64,000 nt of DNA from Bin87 sp965219925 (GTDB taxonomy: Bacteria > Chloroflexota > Dehalococcoidia > Lucifugimonadales > UBA3495): positions 186,001 to 250,000 of the forward strand of contig OZ244795.1 in NCBI GenBank assembly GCA_965219925.1, in the 5' to 3' direction. Shown here piece by piece: positions 17,142-24,729 of the stretch. The notes beneath the pieces are model-generated. The model was not told where the DNA came from, did no database searches, and saw only the letters and a list, made by a program, of their open reading frames with translations. The position numbers and the translations under genes were made by a program. Within the stretch, counting starts at the first letter, position 1; the number at the start of each line of letters is the position of its first letter.

Positions 17142-17295
17142 CCTAAACTAAAGCCAAGGTGGGATGTACATTTAAGTGGCGATGATGATCAGCTGGGTTA
17201 AGCCCGTGAATTCCTCTCATCCGTACTTGGAGAGCGACCCGGCTCCGTCGTTTGACCCCCACCATCTGCGCATTTCACCTTGGCTTTAGTTTAGG
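17142..17295. mobile_element. MITE-like element with 20-base perfect terminal inverted repeats
   Basis: The ends are CCTAAACTAAAGCCAAGGTG (17142-17161) and its exact reverse complement (17276-17295). The 114 bases between have no gene. It is inserted at the broken edge of the nuclease fragment. Size and design resemble the element at 43553-43700, although the terminal sequences differ after CCTA. Confidence 0.75.
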
Positions 17296-17304
17296 CGGCC
17301 CTCA

Positions 17305-17337
17305 CCCTCACCCTCTCCCAGAGGGAGAGGGTGAGGG
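17305..17337. terminator. 15-base-pair hairpin after the polyprenol-kinase-like gene
   Basis: CCCTCACCCTCTCCC / GGGAGAGGGTGAGGG with a 3-base loop, starting three bases beyond the stop codon of the minus-strand gene. The stem is very stable but has no U-run, so it may act as a transcript end or be a dispersed palindromic repeat. Confidence 0.65.
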
Positions 17338-17339
17338 AG

Positions 17340-17945
17340 TTAGAGGCTAGTGGTCGTCAGCAACAGCATCGTTGCGCCGGCGATTAGCGGGATGGTCAGG
17401 TTGTCGTCGACGGGTATCGGGGCCAATTCCACCGCGGCAGCAACGAAGGCGGTTGCTACCACAGCCCAGGTCCATTGGCCGTAGCCCAGAGCCGACACCA
17501 CCGCCCAAACCGCCAGCGCTGCCACGATGAAGGCCGCCGACCCAACTGGCGATTTACCCCAAAGTCGCGGGCCCGGCGCGCGCATTCCGACCAGCGCGGC
17601 CACCGGGTCGCCGACGGCTACGAATAGCAAAACTGGTATCGCAACGTCGGGGCCGAAGAAATAGAAGGCAAAGAACGCGGCGATGAAGAAATATGTTGCA
17701 CCCGTAATCTCCGCCGTTTCGGAAGTTTTCAGAATCGGCGCGAATACCCGCAAAAATAAATGGTTTAGCCAGCCAACCCGGAACCGGCCGGTCTCCAGCG
17801 CCAGGGACAGCAGCGCGCCGCCGCCGAGTATTAGCATGTACTGCGTTTCGGGTATGGCGAACGCCAGCAGGGTAGTTGCGCTGGCGGCTACAAAGTGGAA
17901 CAAACGACGCCAGGTGGGCGGCGGGGCATCCGGTGGGCGGTTCAT
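17340..17945 (-). CDS. Polyprenol/dolichol kinase-like membrane protein
   Basis: A 201-residue membrane protein with about six helices. The family signature of CTP-dependent polyprenol, phytol and diacylglycerol kinases (SEC59/VTE5/DGK1 group) is visible: FRVGWLNHLFLRVFAPILK, TSETAEITGATYFFIA, VAVGDPVAALVGMRAPGP, LWGKSPVGSAAF and VELAPIPVDDNLTIPLIAG. The GDPxAA and KxxxGS motifs are intact. It probably phosphorylates a lipid alcohol at the membrane. The length is normal for bacterial members. It has no operon partner. Confidence 0.85.
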   Translation of the reverse strand: MNRPPDAPPPTWRRLFHFVAASATTLLAFAIPETQYMLILGGGALLSLALETGRFRVGWLNHLFLRVFAPILKTSETAEITGATYFFIAAFFAFYFFGPDVAIPVLLFVAVGDPVAALVGMRAPGPRLWGKSPVGSAAFIVAALAVWAVVSALGYGQWTWAVVATAFVAAAVELAPIPVDDNLTIPLIAGATMLLLTTTSL

Positions 17946-17949
17946 ACGA

Positions 17950-18016
17950 GGGCGACATGATGAGCTTGTCGAACCACAGGCGACCGTCCTTCGACCGGCT
18001 CAGGACGAGCGGGTAG
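17950..18016. repeat. Palindromic repeat related to the element at 4131
   Basis: GATGAGCTTGTCGAACCACA and TCCTTCGACCGGCTCAGGA form an imperfect palindrome of the same family as the centre of the MITE at 4081-4229 (CTGAGCTCGTCGAAGGATGG, TTCGACAAGCTCACCATGAG). It lies just upstream of the polyprenol-kinase-like gene. Confidence 0.7.
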
Positions 18017-18087
18017 GGTCGACTCTCTCGATTTCGCAAAAGTCTCGCTCGAGGAGGCCGAGTTGTCGGAATCCGCCACGAACCGGG

Positions 18088-18696
18088 TTAGAAATCAATC
18101 GTAACCGTGTCGCCCGCGGCCCAGCGGAGCGACCTGATCATGGTGCCCTGGGGGACTTCAAAAACCATCCAGCCGTCCAGACCAGTGCCTTGGGGTAGCT
18201 GCTGCGAATATTGCACCAGTTTAGGCTGGCCGTCGGGCTGGGTTTCTTCGAAGGTCTGGTTCCACAGGAATTCGACGCACACCATGGGTTTCTCCGGATT
18301 GACCTGCACTGTGCAGTGGTCGCCCGGTTTTTCGGGCACGCCGGCGGGTTTGGCACGCTCACCGACGTTGATTGGGAAGTAGCGGCCTTGCAAGAAATCC
18401 CTCAACTGGGCGGATTGCTCGTCCACGTTGACCGCTGCGGTGGTGGCGGTTCCCGCCGGATAGACGTTGCCGTGGTCGGTTGTCCATGACGGATATTCCT
18501 CGCTGGACTTGGCCCACATGACGCGGTAGTCCCTGGGCGCTAATTCGGGCGCGTCCCAGCTGATGAGCAGGTCGCCGTCGTCGTTGTGGCTCAGCTGCAG
18601 GTTGCTGATTGCCCTGCCGACGACCTGTGCGTTGGCGGTGCCGGACTGCGTTACGGCCACAACGGCCAGCAAGGCGGACCATAACCGATAGGGCAA
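18088..18696 (-). CDS. Secreted FN3-like protein
   Basis: A 202-residue exported protein. A signal peptide (LWSALLAVVAVTQSGTANA, cut before QVVG) is followed by one fibronectin type III-like domain (ISNLQLSHNDDGDLLISW, then RDYRVMWAKSS) and a beta-rich C-terminal half ending GLDGWMVFEVPQGTMIRSLR, which resembles DUF4352-type domains. The GWMVFEV ending also occurs at the end of the broken TIR gene at 57272. The function is unknown; a binding role outside the cell is likely. Confidence 0.78.
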   Translation of the reverse strand: MPYRLWSALLAVVAVTQSGTANAQVVGRAISNLQLSHNDDGDLLISWDAPELAPRDYRVMWAKSSEEYPSWTTDHGNVYPAGTATTAAVNVDEQSAQLRDFLQGRYFPINVGERAKPAGVPEKPGDHCTVQVNPEKPMVCVEFLWNQTFEETQPDGQPKLVQYSQQLPQGTGLDGWMVFEVPQGTMIRSLRWAAGDTVTIDF

Positions 18697-19301
18697 TTAT
18701 GCTCGTGAGCTTTCTCGTTATTCTCAATTGGATTGCCTCGTTGATTGGTCGTTGCTCTTGTTTCCGGGAAACGGCTTGGTCTGGATTAGGCAGCACGACT
18801 GGTCTAGGGGGATCTTTCCCCTCGGTGGCTGTCCCTAGTTGAGATTTCGGCGTGTTCCACTCCGCGCCCGTGGCCACGACACTGGGTAGTTCACATTATG
18901 GCGAAATGACAGTGGCTACTTGGTTATATGCGCTGTCCCGGGCATGTTTGGTCCCGAAATGGCCCATGCTGCTGTGCAGGTAAACGCCGGCCTAACAATC
19001 CCGTCGGGCCGGCGTTTTGTACGCATGGTGGAAGGCTGTAAGAAGCCTTGCCGGAATAGACGTCAGGGTTGCCCAGGACGGCGGCAAGGCTAGGAAAGGC
19101 GGCCTTTCGCTGATGCGAACCGGAACTAGATTTGCGCTGACGGTTACGGTCGAGACGGTCTGGAACGATTGTTGCTTTTGCACTGCCTAACAGGATCTCG
19201 GTGCAATCGCCCGCCTCCCCGTACTTGGGCGGCCGCCTTGTGTTTCGCAGATGCCCGTGGGTGTTTTATAATTTCGCACCACAGATATTTGGAGTCGCGC
19301 T
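18697..19301. other. Intergenic region with a strong hairpin
   Basis: No supportable gene. Bases 18982-19018 form AAACGCCGGCC / GGGCCGGCGTTTT with a 13-base loop and a T-run, a good rho-independent terminator readable on either strand, but no gene clearly ends into it, so an unannotated short transcript is possible upstream. The final 40 bases, including TTTCGCACCA, match the region before the acidic gene at 9740. Confidence 0.6.
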
Positions 19302-19520
19302 ATGCCTAGAGGTGGCGGAAACGACGACAACCGTGCCGATCAGATGAACCCTAACAACGACGCTTACTGGGAATCACGCGGTTATGATGGTCGTCCCGAT
19401 GATTGGGAGGGCCGGGTCGACGATGATGATGATGACGGGGATGACGACAACCGCGCAAACCAGCTCAATCCCAACAACGATGCCTACCGGGCGTCGCGTA
19501 GCGAGGAGCGGTCTGGTTAG
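19302..19520 (+). CDS. Small acidic twin-motif protein, copy 2
   Basis: A 72-residue paralog of the gene at 9740. It carries the same two motifs, DDNRADQMNPNNDAYWESRG and DDNRANQLNPNNDAYRASRS, an Asp-rich linker one residue longer, and a slightly longer tail (EERSG). Changes between the two genes are mostly silent third-base changes, so both have been kept under selection since duplication. The function is unknown; the charge suggests a cation-binding or DNA-mimic role, which is speculation. The hairpin terminator follows 20 bases downstream, as in copy 1. Confidence 0.82.
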   Translation: MPRGGGNDDNRADQMNPNNDAYWESRGYDGRPDDWEGRVDDDDDDGDDDNRANQLNPNNDAYRASRSEERSG

Positions 19521-19541
19521 TTCATCGTCTGGTAGATGTTG

Positions 19542-19566
19542 ATGGGCGGCTCAATTGAGCCGCCCA
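19542..19566. terminator. Hairpin ATGGGCGGCTC-AATT-GAGCCGCCCAT
   Basis: A near-identical copy of the hairpin at 9979, in the same position after the acidic gene, followed by CGTGGGTTGGTTTTGCC. The stem is 11 base pairs long. Confidence 0.8.
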
Positions 19567-19724
19567 TCGTGGGTTGGTTTTGCCCTAACGTCGGTCGGTG
19601 TCGTCCGGCACCGCGGAAGGGCTTAGTTTCCGCCGGAGATAGCCTCTGGTGCGTTTTAGGGCTGCTGGAGTATTTTCCTCTGCCCTTTTGGTACATGAGA
19701 GCGTCCGGGGCCGTTTACGGGCAA

Positions 19725-19797
19725 TTCCGGCGGTCTCGATGCTTTGCAGGCGGAGCTTCTTCCGGTCTCGCCAAGCGGGTCAGATTCGGTTACTTCA
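19725..19797 (-). pseudogene. C-terminal remnant of the 61367 gene family
   Basis: The minus strand reads EVTESDPL and then, after a one-base frame change, WRDRKKLRLQSIETAG. The intact gene at 61367 ends EVTELDPLWRDRKTLYLHSI then EPA. Only about 25 codons remain, directly after the nuclease gene. The 19567-19725 side has nothing recognisable, apart from a block shared with 10895-10970. Confidence 0.65.
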
Positions 19798-19799
19798 AC

Positions 19800-20522
19800 T
19801 CAGAAGTCGGAGGTCGTTCCCTCTCGGGGTTCTGCGTCGCCGTCCACGCGCTCCGGGCAATCTGCTGCGCTGATGTCGCAGAAGCGACACTCCTGTCTGC
19901 TCGGCACTCGGGCGGGCGGCTGGTCGGCCGCCAGTATTCGGATCAACGCTCCCAGGTTCTGTATGAACTGGTCGTCCACCGCCTCCGCCGGTATGCGGAC
20001 CGTGTGGTCATCGTATGTGACCTGCCCTCTGAGTTTGAGAGTCCGGTAACGCTCCAGCGCTCTCGGGACTGCGTACAGGTAAATCATCACCTGCACGATG
20101 TGACTGGCGCTCTCCTGCCCGGTCTTCACGTCGACGATGACCGCCTGGCCGTCCCGCTGCGTGATCAGGTCGGGCTTGCCCGCCAGCGTTGCCGACCTCC
20201 CCTGGAGCTGGAAGCTGTTCTGTCCCTCGATGTTCACATCAAAGCCACCATGCTTCCAGTTTGCTTTTCGCTTGTTGAGGAGCGCGGTGTGGTTCAGCAT
20301 CCACTGGGCTTGGTTGAACTCGGACGGGGTTCTGGTCCAGTCCTGGTAATGGGCCTTGAACCAGATGGCCCACTCGCACGAGTTCTCGCCGGTCAGCAGC
20401 CTGGGCAGCCAGGTGGCCCAGATGTACGGAGATTCTCGCGGGATGGCCACGTTCGCCTCGGGGATGGGGATGTCTCCGAGTCTATTTGCGGCCGTGTCGG
20501 CGCCGCAAGGGCTGGATGTCAT
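19800..20522 (-). CDS. PD-(D/E)XK nuclease, RecB/Cas4-like
   Basis: A 240-residue nuclease-like protein. The motifs LAGKPDLITQ (Asp), AVIVDVKTG (D-x-K) and IVQVMIYLYAV (QxxxY-like) define a RecB/Cas4-type PD-(D/E)XK core at residues 115-165. The C-terminus has a Cys cluster, SRQECRFCDISAADCPERV, as in proteins with an iron-sulfur cluster. No cas1, cas2 or CRISPR array is present, so it is not a CRISPR adaptation gene here. It is preceded on the same strand by a helix-turn-helix-like gene; the two look like one unit. ATG 20522 is chosen; TTG 20525 is equally possible. A fragment copy lies at 17030. Confidence 0.8.
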   Translation of the reverse strand: MTSSPCGADTAANRLGDIPIPEANVAIPRESPYIWATWLPRLLTGENSCEWAIWFKAHYQDWTRTPSEFNQAQWMLNHTALLNKRKANWKHGGFDVNIEGQNSFQLQGRSATLAGKPDLITQRDGQAVIVDVKTGQESASHIVQVMIYLYAVPRALERYRTLKLRGQVTYDDHTVRIPAEAVDDQFIQNLGALIRILAADQPPARVPSRQECRFCDISAADCPERVDGDAEPREGTTSDF

Positions 20523-20566
20523 CAATCTGATGGTGCGATCGCGCCGGCTGTGCAGGTTTGGCTACT

Positions 20567-20938
20567 TCATCTGGAACGACGCTGCTGCCGGCCCCGTTCC
20601 TCGATCTCCGGGCACTCGCGGCACTGTTCGGCCAGTTTCCCGTCGGGCATGAGCATCTTGTCGTTGTCGCACTGGCAGGTTCGTTCGAGGATCCCGAGCG
20701 CCCGATTGAATTCCCGGTTGCGGTTGGCGTCGGACCCGGAGTGTTCGGCACGCAGTTGGTCGTATTGTGTGGTGAACCGCGCGTAGGCCGTGTTATTCCT
20801 GCGGGCTCGGATGCCGGCGCGGCTTCTGTTCAGCCAACTGGATATCGTGTAGGGGCTCAGGATGGCGCCGTGTTCTTGCGCCTTGCCGGCGATGTTTTCG
20901 GCGGTGAACAGTCCTATTCCCTGGGTGTGGCTCGCCAT
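20567..20938 (-). CDS. Putative helix-turn-helix protein upstream of the nuclease
   Basis: A 123-residue protein. The first 45 residues, FTAENIAGKAQEHGAIL and SPYTISSWLNRSRAGI, resemble a helix-turn-helix; the C-terminal part has a Cys group (RTCQCDNDKML, AEQCRECPEI) that could bind a metal. I cannot name a family. It lies 42 bases before the nuclease on the same strand. Its first 20 codons recur as a fragment (NAQGVGLFTADNP) at about 23410-23455, so the gene has been copied within the island. Confidence 0.6.
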   Translation of the reverse strand: MASHTQGIGLFTAENIAGKAQEHGAILSPYTISSWLNRSRAGIRARRNNTAYARFTTQYDQLRAEHSGSDANRNREFNRALGILERTCQCDNDKMLMPDGKLAEQCRECPEIEERGRQQRRSR

Positions 20939-21116
20939 AGTGCCCTCCAGTTATTACTGGTTGTCCTCTCCTTCGTTGCGGTCGATTCTCTCACAGCGTC
21001 GCTGCTGTGTGGTGGCGTCTCCGCCTGCATATTTTGTCGGGTAGTGACCGTACGCGTGTGCTCGTCGCCTTGGTGGCGTGCCGAGGTCGATTGCACCGTC
21101 CACCGGGCAATAGAAA

Positions 21117-21139
21117 CGGGCGGCTCGACTGGGCCGCCC
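21117..21139. terminator. Hairpin CGGGCGGCTCGACTGGGCCGCCCG
   Basis: A fourth-position variant of the repeated hairpin, with one mismatch in the stem, 30 bases beyond the end of the TPR remnant and followed on the plus strand by TTGCTCTTTTCGTT. Confidence 0.7.
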
Positions 21140-21168
21140 GTCCATCATTGCTCTTTTCGTTCTGCGGT

Positions 21169-21409
21169 TCAGCGGGCCAATCGGAGATCCCGCTCGGCCG
21201 CTTCGTCGTTCCCCCAGGTTGTGGTGAATCCACGCGCTCAAGTTGTACGGTTCTGGATAGTGGCCCGGGTATAGTTCTATGAACCGGTTCACGTCGCTCA
21301 AGGCGTTCTCCCACTCCGGCGTCGTCAGTGGTGTGAACGTTATTGCACGACGGTCGTACCCTGTCAGGATACGGGCCCGCGCCAAGATGCGCTGATTGTT
21401 CGTAGCCAT
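21169..21409 (-). pseudogene. TPR protein C-terminal fragment, frameshifted
   Basis: The frame reads RAITFTPLTTPEWENALSDV, then IELYPGHYPEPYNLSAWIHHNLG, matching the last repeat of the lipoprotein at 10030 (WEQALADMNRHIELFPSHD, AWIHDKLG). A run of five G bases then shifts the frame; with four, it would continue NDEAAERDLRLAR to a TGA at 21169, exactly like the other copy. The signal peptide and earlier repeats are missing. Confidence 0.72.
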
Positions 21410-21570
21410 GGTTCAGGTTGTTCGGTTGTCCTGTTCCTCCGTGGTTAACTGTATCCGTATCGTTTCTCAGCCATGGCCGCTGCATTCCGTCCAACCAACT
21501 GCCGCATCAGTCTATTAGCCCAATCCGCTACATCTACAGGGCTGAAAATATGGTTTGGACCTACACCGGG

Positions 21571-23016
21571 CTACCGCCGTTGAAATTCGAGCAGTTGCCT
21601 ATGGCGGGCTACACGTAAGCCACAGAACCTGAGCAGTACATGTTCCAAATAAAATTGACTGAGGTCATGCAGGTGCACGTAATGTGCTCGGTCGCCGTCC
21701 ACGTATTGAAGGTGACCTGGCTTGATTACCGGGTTCTTGTCGAGTGGATGGGCGACATAATTCCTTACGTCAACGAGGAGACGGGCTCCGTTGTCGTCGG
21801 GGATGTTCAAATCTGAGCACAGCTTCTGCGTGACGGGGTTGGTGGCTGCGTCCAGATGGCGGTGCAGAATTTTGTAACATCGCAAGACCTTGTCGAAATC
21901 TTCTCTCGCCGTGTTGCGAATGGTTCGTCCCAGCACTAGGCCGGCGATAATCTCCAACCCCCCACAACTTTTCGCCACAGCGTCGCGCAAGATTCCGGCG
22001 CGTCTCATGGCCTGGCTGCTTACGTAGGCGTCTATGACGGCGATCAACTCATCTTTGTTGGACTGCCACCTGCGCCAGAATCTTGGAAAGAATAGTTCGA
22101 GGGTATTCCCCCATCGTTCGTCCCTGTCGTGGTGAAACCAATTCAATGGGTTTTGCCGACGAGCTCCAAACTCACCGGGCTCTCCGTAGGCAACTCTGCC
22201 CGCTGCGTCGTATCCGATGATTACGCTGGGAAAGCAGTACTGGACCATAGTGAACGCAAAGAAGTAACGTAGTCCTTCGAGCACCTCCCTGAGCTCGTCA
22301 ACCCCGAAATCTGTGCCGTCCGGCTTTTCCACGACTCCTGTATGACTGACGGCATCATCCTCTGAGTGTTCATCTTTCGTGAGAGTGATTCTCCAGCCGT
22401 TCCCAGTATCCAAGATGATATTGTGGCTGACGGGAGATAAAGCAAATTGAGCGCTGTCGCCCAATCTGTCCGCTGTGATTTGTAGCGGTTGACTCTCGTC
22501 GCTAACGACACGCCCGATTGAAGACCATAGCTTTTCTGGCGTTCTGAAATCGGCAAAACTCGATATGGAGAACTCGGCTTTTCGCAGCGGTGAGTCGCGT
22601 AACGCCGTTTGGCTGGCATGCAAAACCAGTACGCCCCTGTTTCCGTGGTCGGCATACAGAACTCTGGCGTCGAGTGTGAGGTTGGCCCTGGGTGCTATTG
22701 GGAGCCGGGATGGTTTTAGCTCCAATTTCACATCGGCGCGCTTTTGCCATGCTTCTTCGAGCAACGGATGAGTGCCGGCCAACTCGGTGCTAGTGAGTTC
22801 GATGTATGGCGTGCCGTCCGGACCCACTTGCGGTTCTGGATGATATGCCGAAGCGTTAAAGTATTCGAACCTCAGATAGCCTTGGGGAGCGATTTTAGGG
22901 ACGACGATTAGATCGAGGGATGTATCCCGGTATTTCAGGGTTGCATGAACTGGCACGTCCAGTTCGGCATTGATAATCCGGTCAAAAAATCTGGTTTCCA
23001 GCTTGTTCAGGTTCAT
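21571..23016 (-). CDS. ApeA-like protein with C-terminal HEPN domain
   Basis: A 481-residue protein. The N-terminal 250 residues are beta-rich with no named domain. The C-terminal third is helical and carries LLVDVRNYVAHPLDKN, the R-N-xxx-H catalytic motif (RX4-6H) of HEPN ribonucleases. The plan (long sensor part, then HEPN) is that of ApeA-type abortive-infection proteins, which kill or arrest infected cells by RNA cleavage. The open frame extends upstream to 23511, but ATG 23016 (MNLNKLETRFF) is where protein-like composition begins; the upstream part is antisense to a pseudogene. It stands alone, near other defence genes. Confidence 0.7.
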   Translation of the reverse strand: MNLNKLETRFFDRIINAELDVPVHATLKYRDTSLDLIVVPKIAPQGYLRFEYFNASAYHPEPQVGPDGTPYIELTSTELAGTHPLLEEAWQKRADVKLELKPSRLPIAPRANLTLDARVLYADHGNRGVLVLHASQTALRDSPLRKAEFSISSFADFRTPEKLWSSIGRVVSDESQPLQITADRLGDSAQFALSPVSHNIILDTGNGWRITLTKDEHSEDDAVSHTGVVEKPDGTDFGVDELREVLEGLRYFFAFTMVQYCFPSVIIGYDAAGRVAYGEPGEFGARRQNPLNWFHHDRDERWGNTLELFFPRFWRRWQSNKDELIAVIDAYVSSQAMRRAGILRDAVAKSCGGLEIIAGLVLGRTIRNTAREDFDKVLRCYKILHRHLDAATNPVTQKLCSDLNIPDDNGARLLVDVRNYVAHPLDKNPVIKPGHLQYVDGDRAHYVHLHDLSQFYLEHVLLRFCGLRVARHRQLLEFQRR

Positions 23017-23204
23017 CGTTGTTATCACTGTCTGGTGCTCTGCGCTGGTGGATGGCCGCGATGACAAATTCGCGCCCGGCACTTCCAGTGACGGATGTAC
23101 CATGCTTTCAACCGCGCTCCCTTCTGGTCCACCCAAGTTACTCCGACGGGCCGATCCGTACAACGGGTGTCCATGGCGGCGACATGATGTACCAATATGG
23201 CGTA

Positions 23205-23440
23205 GGAATGATGCACGGTTATCTCCGGACTGTGTGGTCGCGCTCGGTGCCGTTGGATTACTGGCTCTTCTGGCCCTGTTTGTCCCTGTTACCCGAATCT
23301 TCAACCTGCTCACCGCGGGTGTTCTACCGTAGGCTCGGGTGTTGACCGCTATGATGACGGTGCCGTTCATGGTGGGCGCGGCGTTGCTGATCATTTGTAA
23401 ACGGCGGTGGGGTTGTCGGCGGTGAACAAGCCCACTCCTT
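23205..23440 (+). pseudogene. Degraded paralog of the small membrane protein at 56035
   Basis: In pieces the plus strand reads MMHGYLRTV, VALGAVGLLALLALFVPVTR then IFNLLTAGVLP, and ARVLTAMMTVPFMVGAALLI. This aligns with the intact protein at 56035 (VALGGVTLLVLWGVFVAVAR then IFDLVIAGVYP, VLTAMMTAPFTIG). At least two frame changes and a stop codon break it. The following bases to 23550 carry a fragment of the gene at 20567 on the minus strand. Confidence 0.75.
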
Positions 23441-23559
23441 GGGCGTTGCTGGAATCGTTGCCTCCAAGCTCCTGCTGGTCGTATTCTCTTCGCTTCGCCT
23501 GACGCTCTCACAGCGTCGGTGCTGTGTGTTGCGGCGAGTCCGTGCCCTTCCTGGTCGGG

Positions 23560-23718
23560 TTACTCCCCTGCCGCGGGTCTTCGTCGGCGTGGCGGCCAGT
23601 CGTTGAGTTCCGCCCGAGCCTGGTTTGCCCAGGCAAAGATCCCGATTGTCGCCCCACCGACTACCAGGATGATCGCCAACACGGCCCACCTGTTGAATGT
23701 CCCCATTAATGCTTTCAA
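23560..23718 (-). CDS. Small single-pass membrane protein
   Basis: A short frame with one membrane helix (WAVLAIILVVGGATIGIFAW) and a basic tail (WPPRRRRPAAGE). AGAAGGAG lies nine bases before TTG 23718 and 21 bases before ATG 23706, so the TTG start (52 residues, beginning KALMGTFNRW after the initiator) fits the ribosome site better. No family is recognised. The good ribosome site is the main support. Confidence 0.5.
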   Translation of the reverse strand: MKALMGTFNRWAVLAIILVVGGATIGIFAWANQARAELNDWPPRRRRPAAGE

Positions 23719-23866
23719 CAGTTTTCACTCCTTCTGCTCCGATGCGCGTATCACCCCATGTAATGCCGGTGGGGAGAACCGGCAAGTTCCCAGTTGGAAT
23801 TTACGCACCAGTTGCGTCCTTGGTACTGCAGCGCACCATGCGCCTTTGCCCCTCTGGACGCGCGTT

Positions 23867-24391
23867 TTAGCGCTTGGCGCAGACCCTCCACAGCGCAGCA
23901 TTTTGCCTTGAGATGAAGTGCCGGCGGTCCAACGATGACCGTCCATGGCTGAGGGTCCAAAGCGGGTGGGCCAGTGCCTGCGCCAGGGGCGTCTCACGCA
24001 CGAAGATCCCGCCGGTGTCAAGGATACGGGCAATTTCCTGAAGAACCGCGTCAGTGTCCGCCACCTGGTAGCAGGTACCGAAATCGACAACCACGTCAAA
24101 CGATCCGTCGATGAACGGCATCCGTTGGGCGTCGGCATGGACCAGACAAGCGGTGACCCGCATTTCCCTCAGCAGTCCAGCCGCTTGGGACAGGGCATCC
24201 GTCGATATATCAATCCCGGTTAGGCTGACGGGTTTGCAGTGTCTTGCCAAGGCCGGCAACGCCGCGCCGCTTCCGCATCCGATTTGCAGCACACGTTTGC
24301 CCGTAGGCAACGACAAAAGCTGCGTCATGGCCGGGACCTCCAGGAAACTATGCACCCCGTCCCGCCAAGAAAGTTTCATCCTAGAAACCAT
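23867..24391 (-). CDS. SAM-dependent methyltransferase, possibly 5'-rearranged
   Basis: A class I methyltransferase fold: motif I VLQIGCGSGAALPALA, TGIDISTDALSQA, VHADAQRMPF and SFDVVVDFGTCYQVAD, then EIARILDTGGIFVRE. It would transfer a methyl group from S-adenosylmethionine; the substrate is unknown. The start overlaps the broken end of a SIR2 gene, and the frame is open to 24502 without methyltransferase features, so the normal N-terminus may have been lost. Starts at 24391 or 24379 give MKLSWRDGVHSFLEVPA. Confidence 0.72.
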   Translation of the reverse strand: MVSRMKLSWRDGVHSFLEVPAMTQLLSLPTGKRVLQIGCGSGAALPALARHCKPVSLTGIDISTDALSQAAGLLREMRVTACLVHADAQRMPFIDGSFDVVVDFGTCYQVADTDAVLQEIARILDTGGIFVRETPLAQALAHPLWTLSHGRSSLDRRHFISRQNAALWRVCAKR

Positions 24392-24692
24392 CGCCGGCAC
24401 TCTCGGGGTACAGCTGCCTGAAAAGCTCCTCAGCGATATCGGTCCACAAGGGCATGTCACGAGCATCAAATCTAGTCTTCTGGGCATTTCTGCTGAATCC
24501 ACTACCGACCATGACGGAAGCCCTTGAGATGGGACGGATACTCAAGGCATCACGTACTTTGTTGACGTGGCTCTGGTCAGGAATGGGTGGTGTATTATCC
24601 GGCAATTTAGGTTCCTTGAGTCCTATAGGCCTACTAGGACGCTCGGCTGAAGTATAATTATAATAGTCCAATGGGACAGAGGACTGCGCCAA
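24381..24692 (-). pseudogene. SIR2-domain defence gene, N-terminal fragment
   Basis: The frame contains NKVRDALSIRPISRASVMVG, SGFSRNAQKT, then MPLWTDIAEELFRQLYPE. The glycine-rich SVMVGSGFSRNA is the NAD-binding start of bacterial SIR2-like defence proteins (NAD-depleting effectors). Only 103 residues remain of a protein that normally needs at least 250; similarity ends at the junction with the methyltransferase. Probably a deletion remnant. Confidence 0.72.
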
Positions 24693-24729
24693 GTGTTACG
24701 TTCGCGTGTCCCTCGGCATTCCTCCCTTG

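Noticed and set aside
19800..20522. Cas4 of a CRISPR system
   Set aside because: The fold fits, but there is no array, cas1 or cas2 in the window, so only a RecB/Cas4-like nuclease is called.
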